Assembly: GCA_014529385.2 (NCBI GenBank)
Contig: CM043952.1
Coordinates: 53,398,119-53,462,118 of the forward strand
Direction of reading: 5' to 3'
Length of the DNA: 64,000 nt
DNA from: Adiantum capillus-veneris
Lineage: Eukaryota; Streptophyta; Polypodiopsida; Polypodiales; Pteridaceae
The translations under genes were made by a program, and so were the position numbers. Positions 36,837 through 48,569 of this stretch are shown in pieces; position 1 is the stretch's first letter, and every line of letters begins with the position of its first letter. The notes beneath the pieces are model-generated. The model was not told the origin of the DNA, made no database searches, and was given only the letters and a program-made list of their open reading frames with translations.

Positions 36837-37649
36837 ATCTACACCTCAAGTTCCACTTGGATCACCTGTCCCCAGCTGCCCTTTTCGGCAAGAATTTGCA
36901 AACCACTAAATCTTTAACCTTCAATAACTTGAGCTCCGTAGCTCGGTTTGATGAGCCATTTGGACCTGTTCCTTCAGTACTTCAAGCTTTTCATTCCTAA
37001 ACCCAAAGGCTGCACTTTGTATCTCCTTCACCTGCTACTCAAATTAGCCCCTCATGGAGCCTTTCTTGGCTTATAAGCCGCATCATGCATACACCTCCGC
37101 TGCTACTTGCCATCCCATGATTCTCCTAGCTGCTTCAGTCCTTTGCCATGCTTCTGTTTGCCTGCACACATCTACCCATTCCACCTTCTAGAGTCGACAC
37201 ACTTTGGCTGCACCAACGTGTTCGCAATGAGTAGAGCTACACATTAGGCACTCTAGTTTTTAGAAATGACGACCTGTAAATTTTGACCAGACATCCTACG
37301 CAATTCTGCACTGGGTGTTTAGGGTTTGGGTTTTGGGTCACGGACCTTAGGGAGAGCGACCTATTGGTGTTAATAGGATTTCCTTCAAGTTCCGTAGTGT
37401 TTCGAGAACGTTGGATGGGTATTTGGCTCTTGAAAGCATTGTAGGAATCTCCTCTTGTGTACTCTTGAAGGCTGTAACTTAGACATTGGGTACAGACCTC
37501 TGTAGGAAGTAGTCAATAGTCGGTCGAGTGTAGGTTGACACCCTATGCTTGCTTCCATGCGCCTGCGGGTCGAGCTTCATCCTTAGCTGACAAATCTTGT
37601 TAGGTGAGTTCTTGCTGTGCTGACATCCATCGCGGTGTCTCCGCCAACA
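36837..37649. repeat. Sequence ending in a Ty3/gypsy 5' LTR
   Basis: The right boundary is set by ..CCAACA at 37,649 followed by a tRNA-Asp type primer site. The left edge of the LTR is not found because no matching 3' LTR is recognised in the window. A half-copy of the palindrome described for the leader lies at 37,289-37,300. Confidence 0.45.
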
Positions 37650-37650
37650 T

Positions 37651-37668
37651 TGGCGCCGCTGCCGAGGA
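37651..37668 (+). promoter_or_regulatory. Ty3/gypsy primer-binding site (tRNA-Asp type)
   Basis: TGGCGCCGCTGCCGAGGA closely matches the plant Tat/Athila-type primer site TGGCGCCGTTGCCGGGGA, two bases beyond a CA-ending LTR. Confidence 0.85.
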
Positions 37669-39544
37669 CGAGGGCCCTAGGTAAGTGAGCGAGACTAGTC
37701 CTTGAGGATAGGGATTCTCTTGCTTGCCAGAATCTTATTTTACATTTAGATAGGATCAGAGGGTGGTAGAGTCTCTAGGTCTTAGGAGGAGTCTAGGGAG
37801 CGTGTGCCTGGCCTAGATCTTTTGACATAGGTAGACTTAGGTATTAGTTATGTTGTGGTGTAGAGAGTAGGAGTTGGAGTGGTAGAGGCAGTGAAAGGAT
37901 AGCTTGAGAGTCCGGGGAGGCCAAGAAGCAACCGAGACACCAAAATCACCATCTCACATGATGAGTAGGAGTAGGGTAAGAACGACATCATGATTTATGA
38001 TCTGGAGCACTTCATGCATGTTATATTTGCTGTTAGGCTCATCAAAGAGATGTAAAAGACGAAAAAGAGTATTTAGAAGCTGAATTGAAGTTCAAAAGTT
38101 TCTGTGAGTATTTATGAGAGAGTTGCAGAGCATAGGGAGTACTTCTGTTAGAAAAAAATTAAATTTTAAGACAATAGACATCCTACGCGTTGCATGTCTC
38201 CAGGGGGTTTTAAGCAGGGAATTTGGGAAAACTGAGGTCACCTGTGTGTTCAGAGGGTGGATTTCACCCTAGTAACATATAGACTTGAGTGTTTTTCTCT
38301 TATTGGATTGCCCAAAAGCTAAAAGGCGGACTCAGAAAACATAAAAGTTCATAAAAGGTTTAAATTGAGAGAAATTTGCATATTTTTGCACTTGTAAGGC
38401 ATATTGGCACTTGCTGAGAGCATAGGGAAGGCAAAGTCGCACTTTAGCCTGAGAAAAGGAGTAGAAGACATCCTTCGCGTAGGATGTCTACAGAGTGTTC
38501 TGGTGAGAATTTTGTAAATCTGAGCTAACTAGAGTGTCTAGAAGGTAGGTTTTACCCTATTTTCACCTGGAAAGTGGAAGATTGACCATATCTTTGATAG
38601 GATAAGGCCAAAAGATGGAAATTGCCAGACATCTTACCCAAATTGGACCCAAGGCATAATTTTTGAGACCAAAACCATAAGATGTCTTCATGAGTATGAT
38701 CTACATGATTTATTGAGTCATGAGAAAGGTTTCATTTCAATTGGGTGAGAAAATTGGGTTTTAAGCAGACTTTAGCATTTTTGACTGAAAAAGGCTAGAA
38801 TAGCTAAATTTGGGGTCTTATGAAATCCAAACTAAAATCTAAGCATAGCATTGGGTTGCTGACATCAAGGGGAAGCTGTGGCTCAAATTCCAGCCAAAAC
38901 AGAGCACTTAGACATCCTACGCGTAGGATATGTTCACAATGATTTAGCACTCCAAATCCAATTGTGAGCATACCATAGTGATCAGCACGTTAAGAGGAGT
39001 CTTTGGTTTGCATTTGGAGCAATTTTGAGCAGGTAGACATGCTACGTGTAGGATGTCTACAGGGTCTTATTGAAGTCAAAATCCGACTGTGGACATAGAG
39101 TGATGTTCCAATTGACTTAAGAGTTCCAGAACTTCTTTCAAAAGTGAAATTGGACCTTGTTTGACCTTTTGACGGAGCAAAGACGGAATTAAGACTTTAC
39201 CTCTAGACTGAGAAACACTGAGGTAAAGTATAGTTCCAGATTAGCATACCTAATCAAGAACATCCGAAGTGTATAGAGTACAGTAGCAGTTGAGGTTAAC
39301 CCTCTAGTTATACCAATCGTTACTAAGACCACCTCTAGCAGTTAAATGCTTTGATTCCATTGCCGAAATTAAACGCTTGTGTACAGGTATATTCAATGGC
39401 AACGCAAGAAGTTGTGCGGAAACTGATCCCTTGCCAGGTGAGTGGTTGGATTTGTGATAAATTGCATTGCTAAGTTTGATGAATTTAAGATCAGGAAGAC
39501 ACATTCCTTGAGACCAAAAAGGGGCAGGTGATCAGGGTAGCTTA
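37669..39544 (+). other. Long gypsy leader with recurring palindromes
   Basis: No coding capacity. Full or near-full copies of the dyad around CATCCTACGCGTAGGATG occur at 38,176-38,206, 38,466-38,495, 38,910-38,934 and 39,035-39,064, with a half copy at 38,629. Flanking sequence is also partly repeated (after copies 2 and 3: CAGGGGGTTTT..GAATTT..AAACTGAG and TTTCACCCTA/TTTTACCCTA). It lies between the primer site and gag, where packaging and translation signals would be expected. Confidence 0.7.
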
Positions 39545-42169
39545 GTGTCCATTGAGGAGAGTGTAACTCAGGCAAGGCTAGATCCATTCGCACCAATCAT
39601 TGAGGAGGGTAGTGATATTGACACTTCATCAAATAAGTCCTTCTTCATGATGGGTAGTCAACAACCAGGAGGTTTCTCTGGTGAAGGACCAATGCTACGA
39701 GGAAGTACCTCCCAAAACCCTTTGAACGATGCCAAGTTCACTATAATCTTCTTAGAAGGAACAAACTCTAGGGGAGCCCTAGTTTATTCTGACTATCGGG
39801 GACACAAGTGTATTTGTATAGAGGAAAGACCTTCTTAGAGACTGGAGATATTTCGAGTCTATGATGATGGAGATATATTCCGAGACAAAAAGGCTAAGGA
39901 TTACAACAGATATGGAGATAATGTGGCAAAAGGAGAAATGGTCTCAGAGGCTCAAGAGGTGCCTTCAAAAATTGATCGACCTGGAGCTCTTTTTATGTAT
40001 GATAAAAAAACAACCAGGATCTCTACCTATAATGAGAATGTGGGAATTTACAAGCATGAGAGAGAGGGAGTAGTCTCTTATTTTCAATGCAAAGAACTCT
40101 ACTCAAATGAATTAAGCAAAGACAAAGTTCTTTACTTATTCTCTTATCAAATTGCTATGGGGAAGGATATCATTTTTGTTGACTGGTACGGGCGAGAATA
40201 CAAACGAATTCTCCCAGAGAAAGTAGAAAAGGCAACAGTTCCAGAAACATCAACATATGCCCCGAAGAAGTACGAAGGTCCACCTATACCCCTAGCAAGT
40301 CAACAAATCCGTTTTTAGAAGAGTACGAGACAACATCACATTCTAACCCACAACAGACGTTCAACTACCAGAACCAACAAGCAACCCAACCATCATTGCA
40401 GGCATGGATTCAACAAAGTGCGACATTAGAACAAGACCGAAATAGAGATGGTTATCTAGCCGCAAGAGGGCTAAGAGATTTACAAGAACCACCACTCTAT
40501 TCAGAGTATCAAGGCGAGAGTAAGCCAAAAAACTCAAGAGTGGACAGAGCCCGAAAGACAACCCATAGAACGAGTTTGAAGAGATGAATCACCTCTTGCA
40601 AGAACCATAAAAAATTATGGCTTAGGGGCACCTTTTGGAGAGGAACCCTCCCACTACCGAAGGCCAGAGGAGGTATATTGAGTAGGACAAGGAGAACCAA
40701 TGATGAGATTTGTAGACCATCGTAGAATTAGACCTTCTCAGGTGCAAAAATGGATAAATAAGAAATACACGGGAAACATAGATACTAGGGATTATGTAGC
40801 AGCCTTTGTGCGTGTAATTAGAGCGGAAGAAGTGTTGGACTTCCCTACTCAATTTGCAGGGTTTGGACTTACCCTAGAAGAGGATTCCACTACTTGGTTT
40901 GACTCTGTGGAGCGTAGAGATTTTGAGTCTATGGAGGAGGTTTTTGACGAGTTTATTGAGGAATTCTCACAAAGGGGGATAGCTCATAATACAGTCTCAC
41001 AAATCTATAAATTCAAACAGAAAGAAGGGAAATCGGTGAGAAAAGCAACCCTACGACTAAAAAGATATGTGAAGTTCTGCCCTGTGGAAGAACTATCTAC
41101 CCAGTCAAGACTTATGCTTATATTTATTCAAGGACTAAGGAACGCACATCTCTAGAAGGACTTACATATAAAGAGGAGCAGGACGTTAAATGAGTTAACT
41201 AAGGAGGCTCTTTACCTTGTAGAAAATTGTGCGGTCTACAAGGAGGGTGAATTCAAGGATCTTGATGACGATTCATCCTCACAACAAAGTGGAAGCAACT
41301 CCGCTAAGACAGCACCAAAAGGAGAAGTAGCTGTAAGCCAGGAGCAGCTTGTGGAGGAAGTGCTCAAAAAATTTAATATGTATGCCAAGCCTCGGGCTAA
41401 GCAGCCGAAGTGGTGTGCTATTGAACAAAAATGGACAAACCATGTGACGGAGGAATGTTATTATAACATGGGATATGTGAGAGAGCAACCTTATGCTCCC
41501 CAAGCTCAGGTAGCATATCCTCAACTTCCACCGATGCCTAGGTATCAAGCAGGCAACCTACTAGGACCTATAGGGGTTGAAAGACCACAACCAGTATTGG
41601 GGCAAAAACCACCCCTACCAGGATTACGACCGGTCGGCATAAGATACACACCAATGGTAAAAGAACCAGAAGAGAAGGCTTTGGTACCTATGCATGCATA
41701 TTACGAAGATTCCAATGCATATGCAACAAATCCTGTCTATTATCCACCGGAAGAACCCCCAACGCCAGAACCTTGGAGCATGATTGTAAGTACAGGACCA
41801 CCAATAGCTACAAAGGCCGCAGGAGAAGAAAGATACAGGTTGGATGAACGAACACTGTTGTTCATAGCCAACGGAGGCATGGGCGGACAGAGGCATGCGT
41901 ACCAACAGAGAGGAGCTCAAGGAGCACCTCAACAACCTAAGGGACCCTGGTACAAGTGTGGCAGAGATCATTGGCTAAGGGATTGTCCTCACGATGAAAT
42001 CATTAGAGTCAATGCGTATTGCATCGAGTGTGGAATTCCTCATTTGATTCCTGATTGCCCTAAAAACCCAAGCAAAGGAGCAAAAACTACTTTGAACAAG
42101 CTGGAAGCAGTGCCTTCCAGTGGAGGGTCAGAAAACGAGACAGTAATACCTATTCAGGTAGTGACATGA
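39545..42169 (+). pseudogene. Ty3/gypsy gag, broken
   Basis: Frames 39,545-40,318 (one TAG at 39,836-39,838), then a shifted part at 40,320-40,587, then 40,700-41,155 and 41,351-42,169. The 40,700 section is a Retrotrans_gag-type capsid domain (TTWFDSVERRDFESMEEVFDEF, SQIYKFKQKEGKSV). The last section is Pro/Gln/Tyr-rich and carries two degenerate zinc knuckles (YKCGRDHWLRDC, YCIECGIPHLIPDC). A long N-terminal part before the capsid domain contains LYLFSYQIAMGKDI. Structural protein of the virus-like particle; not functional as it stands. Confidence 0.75.
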
Positions 42170-42184
42170 GCACAAACTCAAAGA

Positions 42185-43703
42185 ATGACAAACGAACCTA
42201 TAATTGAAGAGCCCAAGACCGATGCTCCAAGTGCAGAAATGAAAAATCAGAGAAGCACTTGGAAAGCTAGAAAGGCACGTATGAAAGCCAGGAGAGAACG
42301 AGAGCAAACGGCTCTATCCGAGGAGTTAAAACACACAAAGGATAGATTGGAGCGGTTAGAGGATCTAACTAGTTTAAGTTCACACGCTGCTACAACCAAA
42401 GGAGCCAAGGAAATAGTAGAACCCAAAAGTATAGGATCGGGAGGATCAGTGCTGGTAGAAAAAGTAAATGAGCAGTTGGACGCACTTTTAAAAGCATATG
42501 AAGCCAGACTCAAAAACAACCAAAACCAAGAGCAAAGATTGATGACTTATCCATATGCAAAAATAGAAAAATAGAGGTTGGAAATGTGTCGAAAGATGAT
42601 TGAAACAGCCCAATCCTTGATAGAAAATCCGCTTGGTAAACCTGCAAATTGGCACGAGGTACCAGCTCCAACCCCTATCAAACCAACTCTAGAGAAACAA
42701 GTAGACACGAAGGAGAGACTCACGATTGCCTCTGAGTCTAGGAGAGAACCTATCATAGTGCCCAATACAACATATGAGACACTGTGATGGTTTCCAGCCT
42801 AAAACATTGGTAGAAATGGGTAAGGATTGTAATAGTCTAGATGACCAATGGAAGCAAATCCGGGAAGCAAACGAAGCTAACAGGGTTAACCACCAAATAA
42901 ATAGCACTAGAAAGGAGAAAAATGAGATCTTACCTCCCATTGAAGAGTTTGAGGCAAGATCACAAATGAACCTTGATATGCATTCACAAGGGGGAGACCA
43001 GGGTTCAATTAGTTCGGGGCACAGCCAACCAGACTCGCTAAAATCTCTACCCTCCTACCTAAGGGAGTATGAAGCTAAGTTTGAGGTGAGAGCAATCCCA
43101 TCTCAAAGACTTTCTTCCAACAGAGTGATGGATTCACAAGGGTTGATTGAGTTATTGTCCACACCTGTGGCATGCACAATCACGTTAGCCGAACTCCTGA
43201 GGTTACGACCAAACATGTGGACCACCGTAGGCAAATGCTTAGAAAACTTTGGAGTAAAAGACCCTACCTCGAAGCTTCAAAAAGGGATCAGAGAATTGGA
43301 CAAGCCTCAACTAAACACTAGGCCAGTACCTTTAAACAAGGTTGAAGAGTATTGCGAGGGAGAAGATGGAAATACCACACTACTAGTAGAATTCCAAGGA
43401 GTAGTATCCAAAGCTATTCTTGATAGTGGAGCGGGAGTCGCTATCGCCACCAAAGAAATCTGGAAAAAATGAGGAAAACCGGCTTTGAGAGCTACCATAA
43501 TGAAATTGCAACTGGGAGATGGGTTCATGGAAAAGCCTCTAGGACTTTTAGAAAAAGTAATTGTCACCTCTTGCGGAATCGAGTATGAGCATACATTTGC
43601 AATAGTTGATTTCGACAAAAAGAACAATTACGAGATCATCTTGGGAAGACCATTCATGAGACAATTAAATATGGTCCAGGATTGGGGTTACGACCACATA
43701 TAA
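42185..43703 (+). pseudogene. Gypsy linker and canonical protease (retropepsin)
   Basis: 42,185-42,787 is a charged coiled-coil-like linker (KARKARMKARREREQ; then TAG and TGA stops). 42,774-43,472 leads to the retropepsin motif AILDSGAGVAIATKEIW; after a stop at 43,470, 43,485-43,703 gives the second half, with the flap region and YEIILGRPFM. This is protease in the normal position between gag and RT. It is broken by frameshifts and stops. Confidence 0.75.
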
Positions 43704-43760
43704 CTCAGACGTGGGGAGACTACAACCAAAATATACCTAAAAGACCATAGTTACAAGGAT

Positions 43761-44549
43761 GTGAACCAGACACCAGCGGAAGAGTTTGATTCAGCTACAT
43801 TGGCAGGGTCCGAACTCCAAGCATGGTTAGGGCAGAAAAAAGAGCTATGGATGTGCGGAGCTTCACATTGTGGGAGCTTAAATAGAGAGGAATGCATCTT
43901 AGAAAGAGCTATTGAGGACAAGGATTACATTTCGGAACCTTTTCTTGAAGATGCCTTAGAACCTCTGGAATGGGAACACATACTAGCAACATTGGATGTC
44001 TGTATCATTAAAGATAGCCCAACGACAAAATTTTGTGATAAGGATGGCTATGATGTGCTACCCTATTACATGGTAAGCCTTATACCAACAGGAGATGAGA
44101 ATGTAGACTCACCAGAACAAGAAGAGTTTTATGACTCCTCTGAGCATCTGGAATTAAGTAACGATGCAGATAACGAGTGTTCAGACAGCTCAAGCGAGCG
44201 TGGGGAGACAACCGCGAATATAAAGTTTCATGATTTTGCAAATCAACACCCTAGACGCCAGGAACGCTATAGGAAAAAAAGAACAGAAAACAAAATTAGA
44301 GAGAACCTGATGTCCAGGATAAAAGATAAAACTCACTACCTAATGCTTATCAAGGCAGAGGATTGTGTAAAAGACCAAATATCAGGAAGATTCTCAAGAG
44401 TTCGAAGAGAAAGAACACATGAGGAAATAAAACAAGCACGGAAGACTAAACAGAAACAAAATCAAGAAAATCTCAACAATCAAAACAGGAAAAGACAAAA
44501 GATCAAGAGTGGACCAAAATGGAGTGTAAAAAGAAATACCAAGAACTAA
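43761..44549 (+). pseudogene. Gypsy protease-RT linker region
   Basis: A 262-codon frame without a recognised domain: an acidic middle (DNECSDSSSERGE) and a very basic Lys/Arg/Asn/Gln-rich end. It sits between the protease and RT of the element. A long linker here is unusual but is not evidence of a separate gene. Confidence 0.5.
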
Positions 44550-46150
44550 AATGGTCGTTACGAGAGGTATGGACTATTGAGGGAGAAAGTGACGGTAAGG
44601 AGGATTCAGAAAAAGGAAACATGAATGTACCATCCCACTATCAAAAATTCACCATCCAAGACAGAAAAATCATAATGACACCACCAGTAAGGGAAAGAAT
44701 AAACCAGGAATCTTACGATGGGCCGGAAAATGCGAAACGGATAGACCTCGCTGCGCCAGGCGAAGAGTCTCAGCCTGTCTATATAGAAACTGATTTAGAG
44801 CCTTATGAAGAAGAAAGCCTAATAAAACTTCTCAAGAAGTATAAAGATGTATTTGCATGGTCCTACAAAGACCTCAAAGGAGTTGATCCCTCGATTGCCA
44901 ACATACAATTCGTTTGAAATCAGATGCCAAACCTAGCAAATAGCGTCCTTGTACATATAATGACACATCCGCTAAACGAATCAAAGAACAGATTGACAAG
45001 CTGATGGATGCTGAATTCATCTATGAAATGGAGCATACAGATTGGGTGTCACCCATTGTGGTTGTCCCCAAAAAGAACGAAAAGCTGCGCGTTTGTGTGA
45101 ACCTCAAAAAAGTGAACACAGCCACAATAAGGGATAATTATCCCTTGCCAATCACAAAACATGTGCTTGAGAGGGTGGCAGGAAAACGGGCCTAATCCTT
45201 TTTAGATGGGTTTTCGGAGTATAACCAATTTGCAATTGCAATAGAGGATCAACGCAAAACAGCATTTGACACAGAGTGGGAATATATGCGTATAGAGTTA
45301 TGCCTTTTGGCCTAACCAAAGCCCCAGTTACCTTCCAAAGGTTAATGACTCATGCATTCAAAGAATACCTGAGAATATTCTTAGAAATATATATGGATGA
45401 TCTCTGTGTCCACTCTCTTATACGAGAAGAACATATTGACCATTTACAAAAGGTATTAGAGAAGTGCAGAACATATCGAATCTGTCTCAACCCGAAAAAG
45501 TGCATTTTTATGGTAAGGCAAGGCTGTATCTTAGGACATATTGTCTCAAGAAATGGCATAACCACTGACCTAGACAAAATTAGAGTCATAGCAGACTTGC
45601 CCAGACCTACTAATGCCAAACAAGTACAATCTTTCATGGGACACTGTGGATACTATCGAAGATTCATATATATGTATGTGGTCATTGCACAACCTCTATA
45701 TCTCTTATTAGTCAATTTTGATTGGACTGAGGAGTGTGAAACTTCATTCCAAAAGCTTAAGGAAAACCTTGTATCAGCACCTGTACTTAAAGCACCAGAT
45801 TGGGAAAAGATATTCCATGTTCACATTGATGCATCTGCATACGCAATTGGGAGTATTCTGGCTCAACCTGGAGACGGAACAATGGATTTCCCAATTTTTT
45901 ATGTGAGCCGATAGCTAAATCGTGCAAAAAAGAACTACACCACCACTGAAAGAGAGGGATTAGGAATGATTTATGCTGTAAAGAAATTTCGGCATTACTT
46001 GCTTGCAAACAAATTTTTGTTCTTCACAGATCATCAAGCTCTTTTGTATCTAGTAAATAAACCATGCAATACTGGGATAATTGTACGCTGATTTATTATA
46101 CTGCTAGAGTCTGACTTCACAGTGGTAGTAAAAAAGGGTAAAAATCATCT
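44519..46150 (+). pseudogene. Gypsy reverse transcriptase and RNase H, broken
   Basis: 44,519-44,917 ends with the pre-RT motif KDVFAWSYKDLKGVDPSI. RT follows at 45,004-45,914 in shifted frames: WVSPIVVVPKKN, RVCVNLKKVN, DNYPLPI, FLDGFSEYNQ, RVMPFGLTKAPVTFQRLM, the catalytic YMDD at about 45,395, and QSFMGHCGYYRRFI. RNase H: HVHIDASAYAIG, TTEREGLGMIYAVKKF, FFTDHQALLYLV, with a TAG at 45,912-45,914 that replaces Gln (SRQLN in relatives). The tRNA-Asp primer site and long linkers fit the Tat/Athila branch. Confidence 0.85.
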
Positions 46151-46570
46151 ATGGACATATCATCTTTCAAGGCTACAAAACGGGGAAGCTCTTGAAGGAG
46201 TAGATGATGACGTACCTGATGCTTATCTTTTCAATATTGAAATGATACCCAAATGGTCTCAGGAAATTGTTAGCATTCTTTCCTTTGGAGATAGATTTGA
46301 TAACAAGGAGGACAGAACCAAACAACAAACGTTTCGACAAACAAAAAACTTTCAGTTGATTGCAGGATGACTGTACCATCTAGGCTCGGACCAAATTCTA
46401 CGATTATGTATAAATCCAGAAGAATTTGAGTGTTATCTTGAAGAATCACACATCCAAGATTATGCATTTCATTGTTTAACAATGAAAACACATCAAAGAT
46501 TGAAACACTTAGGAGTTTATTGGCCAACTATGTATGCTAACACACATGCTTATGTACACATTGTACTATA
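46151..46570 (+). pseudogene. Gypsy integrase N-terminal fragment, decayed
   Basis: After RNase H the frame continues DAYLFNIEMIPKW, then FQLIAG, stop, LYHLGSDQILRLC and a degraded H2C2 region (EESH.., LKHLGVYWPTMYANTHAYV). The final cysteines are lost. It corresponds to the same region as the better-preserved copy at 48,600-48,960, so the locus holds two versions of the integrase N-terminus. Confidence 0.65.
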
Positions 46571-47261
46571 TGTAGTGCCAAACAATCGATGGATCACGCA
46601 ACATTGTTTTAGGTAACCATTGTGATAGATATTTTTCTATGGCCAGGGCCATGGAGCAGACCAAGACCAAGAAACCTAGCAAACAAAAGAGATCAAGAAA
46701 TAGCTACGCTCCCGTACTCCCAAAACAAGGAGCCTAAACAATGTAAGTGCGGGTAAATGATCTGCCAAAACATGTATCAAATAATCTCTCTCTCTAACCC
46801 ACACAAAGTGCTCGCGCTGCACATACTCTCTCAGACTCGAGAACAGAATCATGAAGACATTTATGTGTTTATTATGAAAAGGGAGAGACACACACAAAGA
46901 GACACTGCAATGTTTGTGTTTAAATGTTTTCTTTTATCATGCCAAGTTTACAACAAAATTTATGACAATAGGAGGGAAAGAAAGCTTATCCATGTCTAAA
47001 GCTTTGACTTTGTATCTCATCGATGTTCGTTCCTTCATACACGTGCTCTGCGACCTCTTTCCATCCTTATGTCTCGAGCTACCTCTCTCTCTTCCTCCCT
47101 TTTTGTCAATACAGCAAGAGAGGAACCCTCCCTCTCCTCCACTATATCTATAGGCGAAATTCCCTCATCTCTATCTCTATTTGCTACACAAGGAGAATCT
47201 CTCTCTATATCTCGACTCTCCTCTTGCACTTGGCAATAGCATGCAAGGGTAGTGCCCTCCG

Positions 47262-47303
<42 letters not shown>

Positions 47304-48181
47304 CAGCTTGCTCGGGCACACACATAGAACATACAGGCTAGCCTACCTTTGGGGGCATCCCCTTAATGGGTTTCAATTAGATTGAACGTTCCTCATATTC
47401 TGTTTAATTCTCTCTCCCTATCTCTTTTGTCCTGCTCTTTCTCTCTCTCATTGACTTCATAGGGAAGGGGAGTCGTCCTCTCTCTACATCATGCTACACA
47501 CGCGCTCATCTCATTGACGGCCCTCCTCACGCTTTTGCGGAGAGATAATTATCTCTCTTAAACTCGATCCCTGCAAAGGGAGATTCCTTCTCTCTCCCCT
47601 CGATAATGCAGCGGGTAACACACAAAGTATCGTTATCTGTCTCTTCTGCAAACGGTGGCTTCCCCTTGCATGGATTGCAAAAACCCCAGCCCTTGAAAAC
47701 ACTCGCTGGTGACCTCGCCCTCTCTCATGACTCTCTCAAGCACCCCCACGGCAGTCTGTTCGGGCACACACTCTCTCATATCACTAGTGGTGCCCTCTCT
47801 CGTTCTTAGTACAGGCTTGCATATGCCCTCTCTCACGGCGTGCTTGAAAGCCTCATCATCATGGCCTCCTCTACAAGGTCGACCCTCTCAGATTCTCTCT
47901 CATCCCCTCCTGCTCGCTCAGATCCCCCCTCTGCAAAACCGTCGTCTCCTCGCAATCGACACCCCCTTTTGTCAGCATGGATGTTTCACAGAAAAATTTA
48001 ATTAACACCCATTATAAAAAAGGGTGGTTTCACACCCCAACATAGCTTGCATGATGTCTCTCCCCCATCGTGGAGCCCTCGATCATCTTTGAGTTCCTCG
48101 ACCATCTTTGAGTTCATCGACCTGCTTTAGGAAGACCCCCCATGGTCCCACTTCTCTTCGGCATCTATGCAGATAATGCAG

Positions 48182-48230
<49 letters not shown>

Positions 48231-48569
48231 CCTTCTTATCTCTCAATATGACATTCACTCTCGGTTCTCACTCGGCCTCTCTCTGTATGATTGCATGCCT
48301 CAACATCGTCATGGTAACCTATGGTAATACATTATTTAAACATATATTCATCTTTTTAATAGCCCCAAGCACTTTAGGACAATCGATCTCCAATTTTGAT
48401 ATTTCATTTCCCTTCATGGTCTTGAACTACATCAAGTCCATTGCCATCTTGGTCTCTAGCTATTGATCCTGAACTTTTCCCTTTGTTTATCTGCAAAACA
48501 GCTCCGATTAGCCATTCAAGTGCAAATATTGCTAATAAATAGGAGATAAAAGAACTCTTTTCAAGTGCA
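46571..48569. other. 2-kb interruption between two integrase segments
   Basis: This Ser/Leu-coding low-complexity sequence is rich in CTCTCT, with CT microsatellites at about 47,262-47,300 and 48,188-48,228. CCTCG..ATCTTTGAGTTC phrases repeat near 48,070-48,115. I recognise no gene, LTR or transposon end. A repeated motif GGCACACAC (47,313, 47,763) is the only internal structure seen. Confidence 0.5.
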
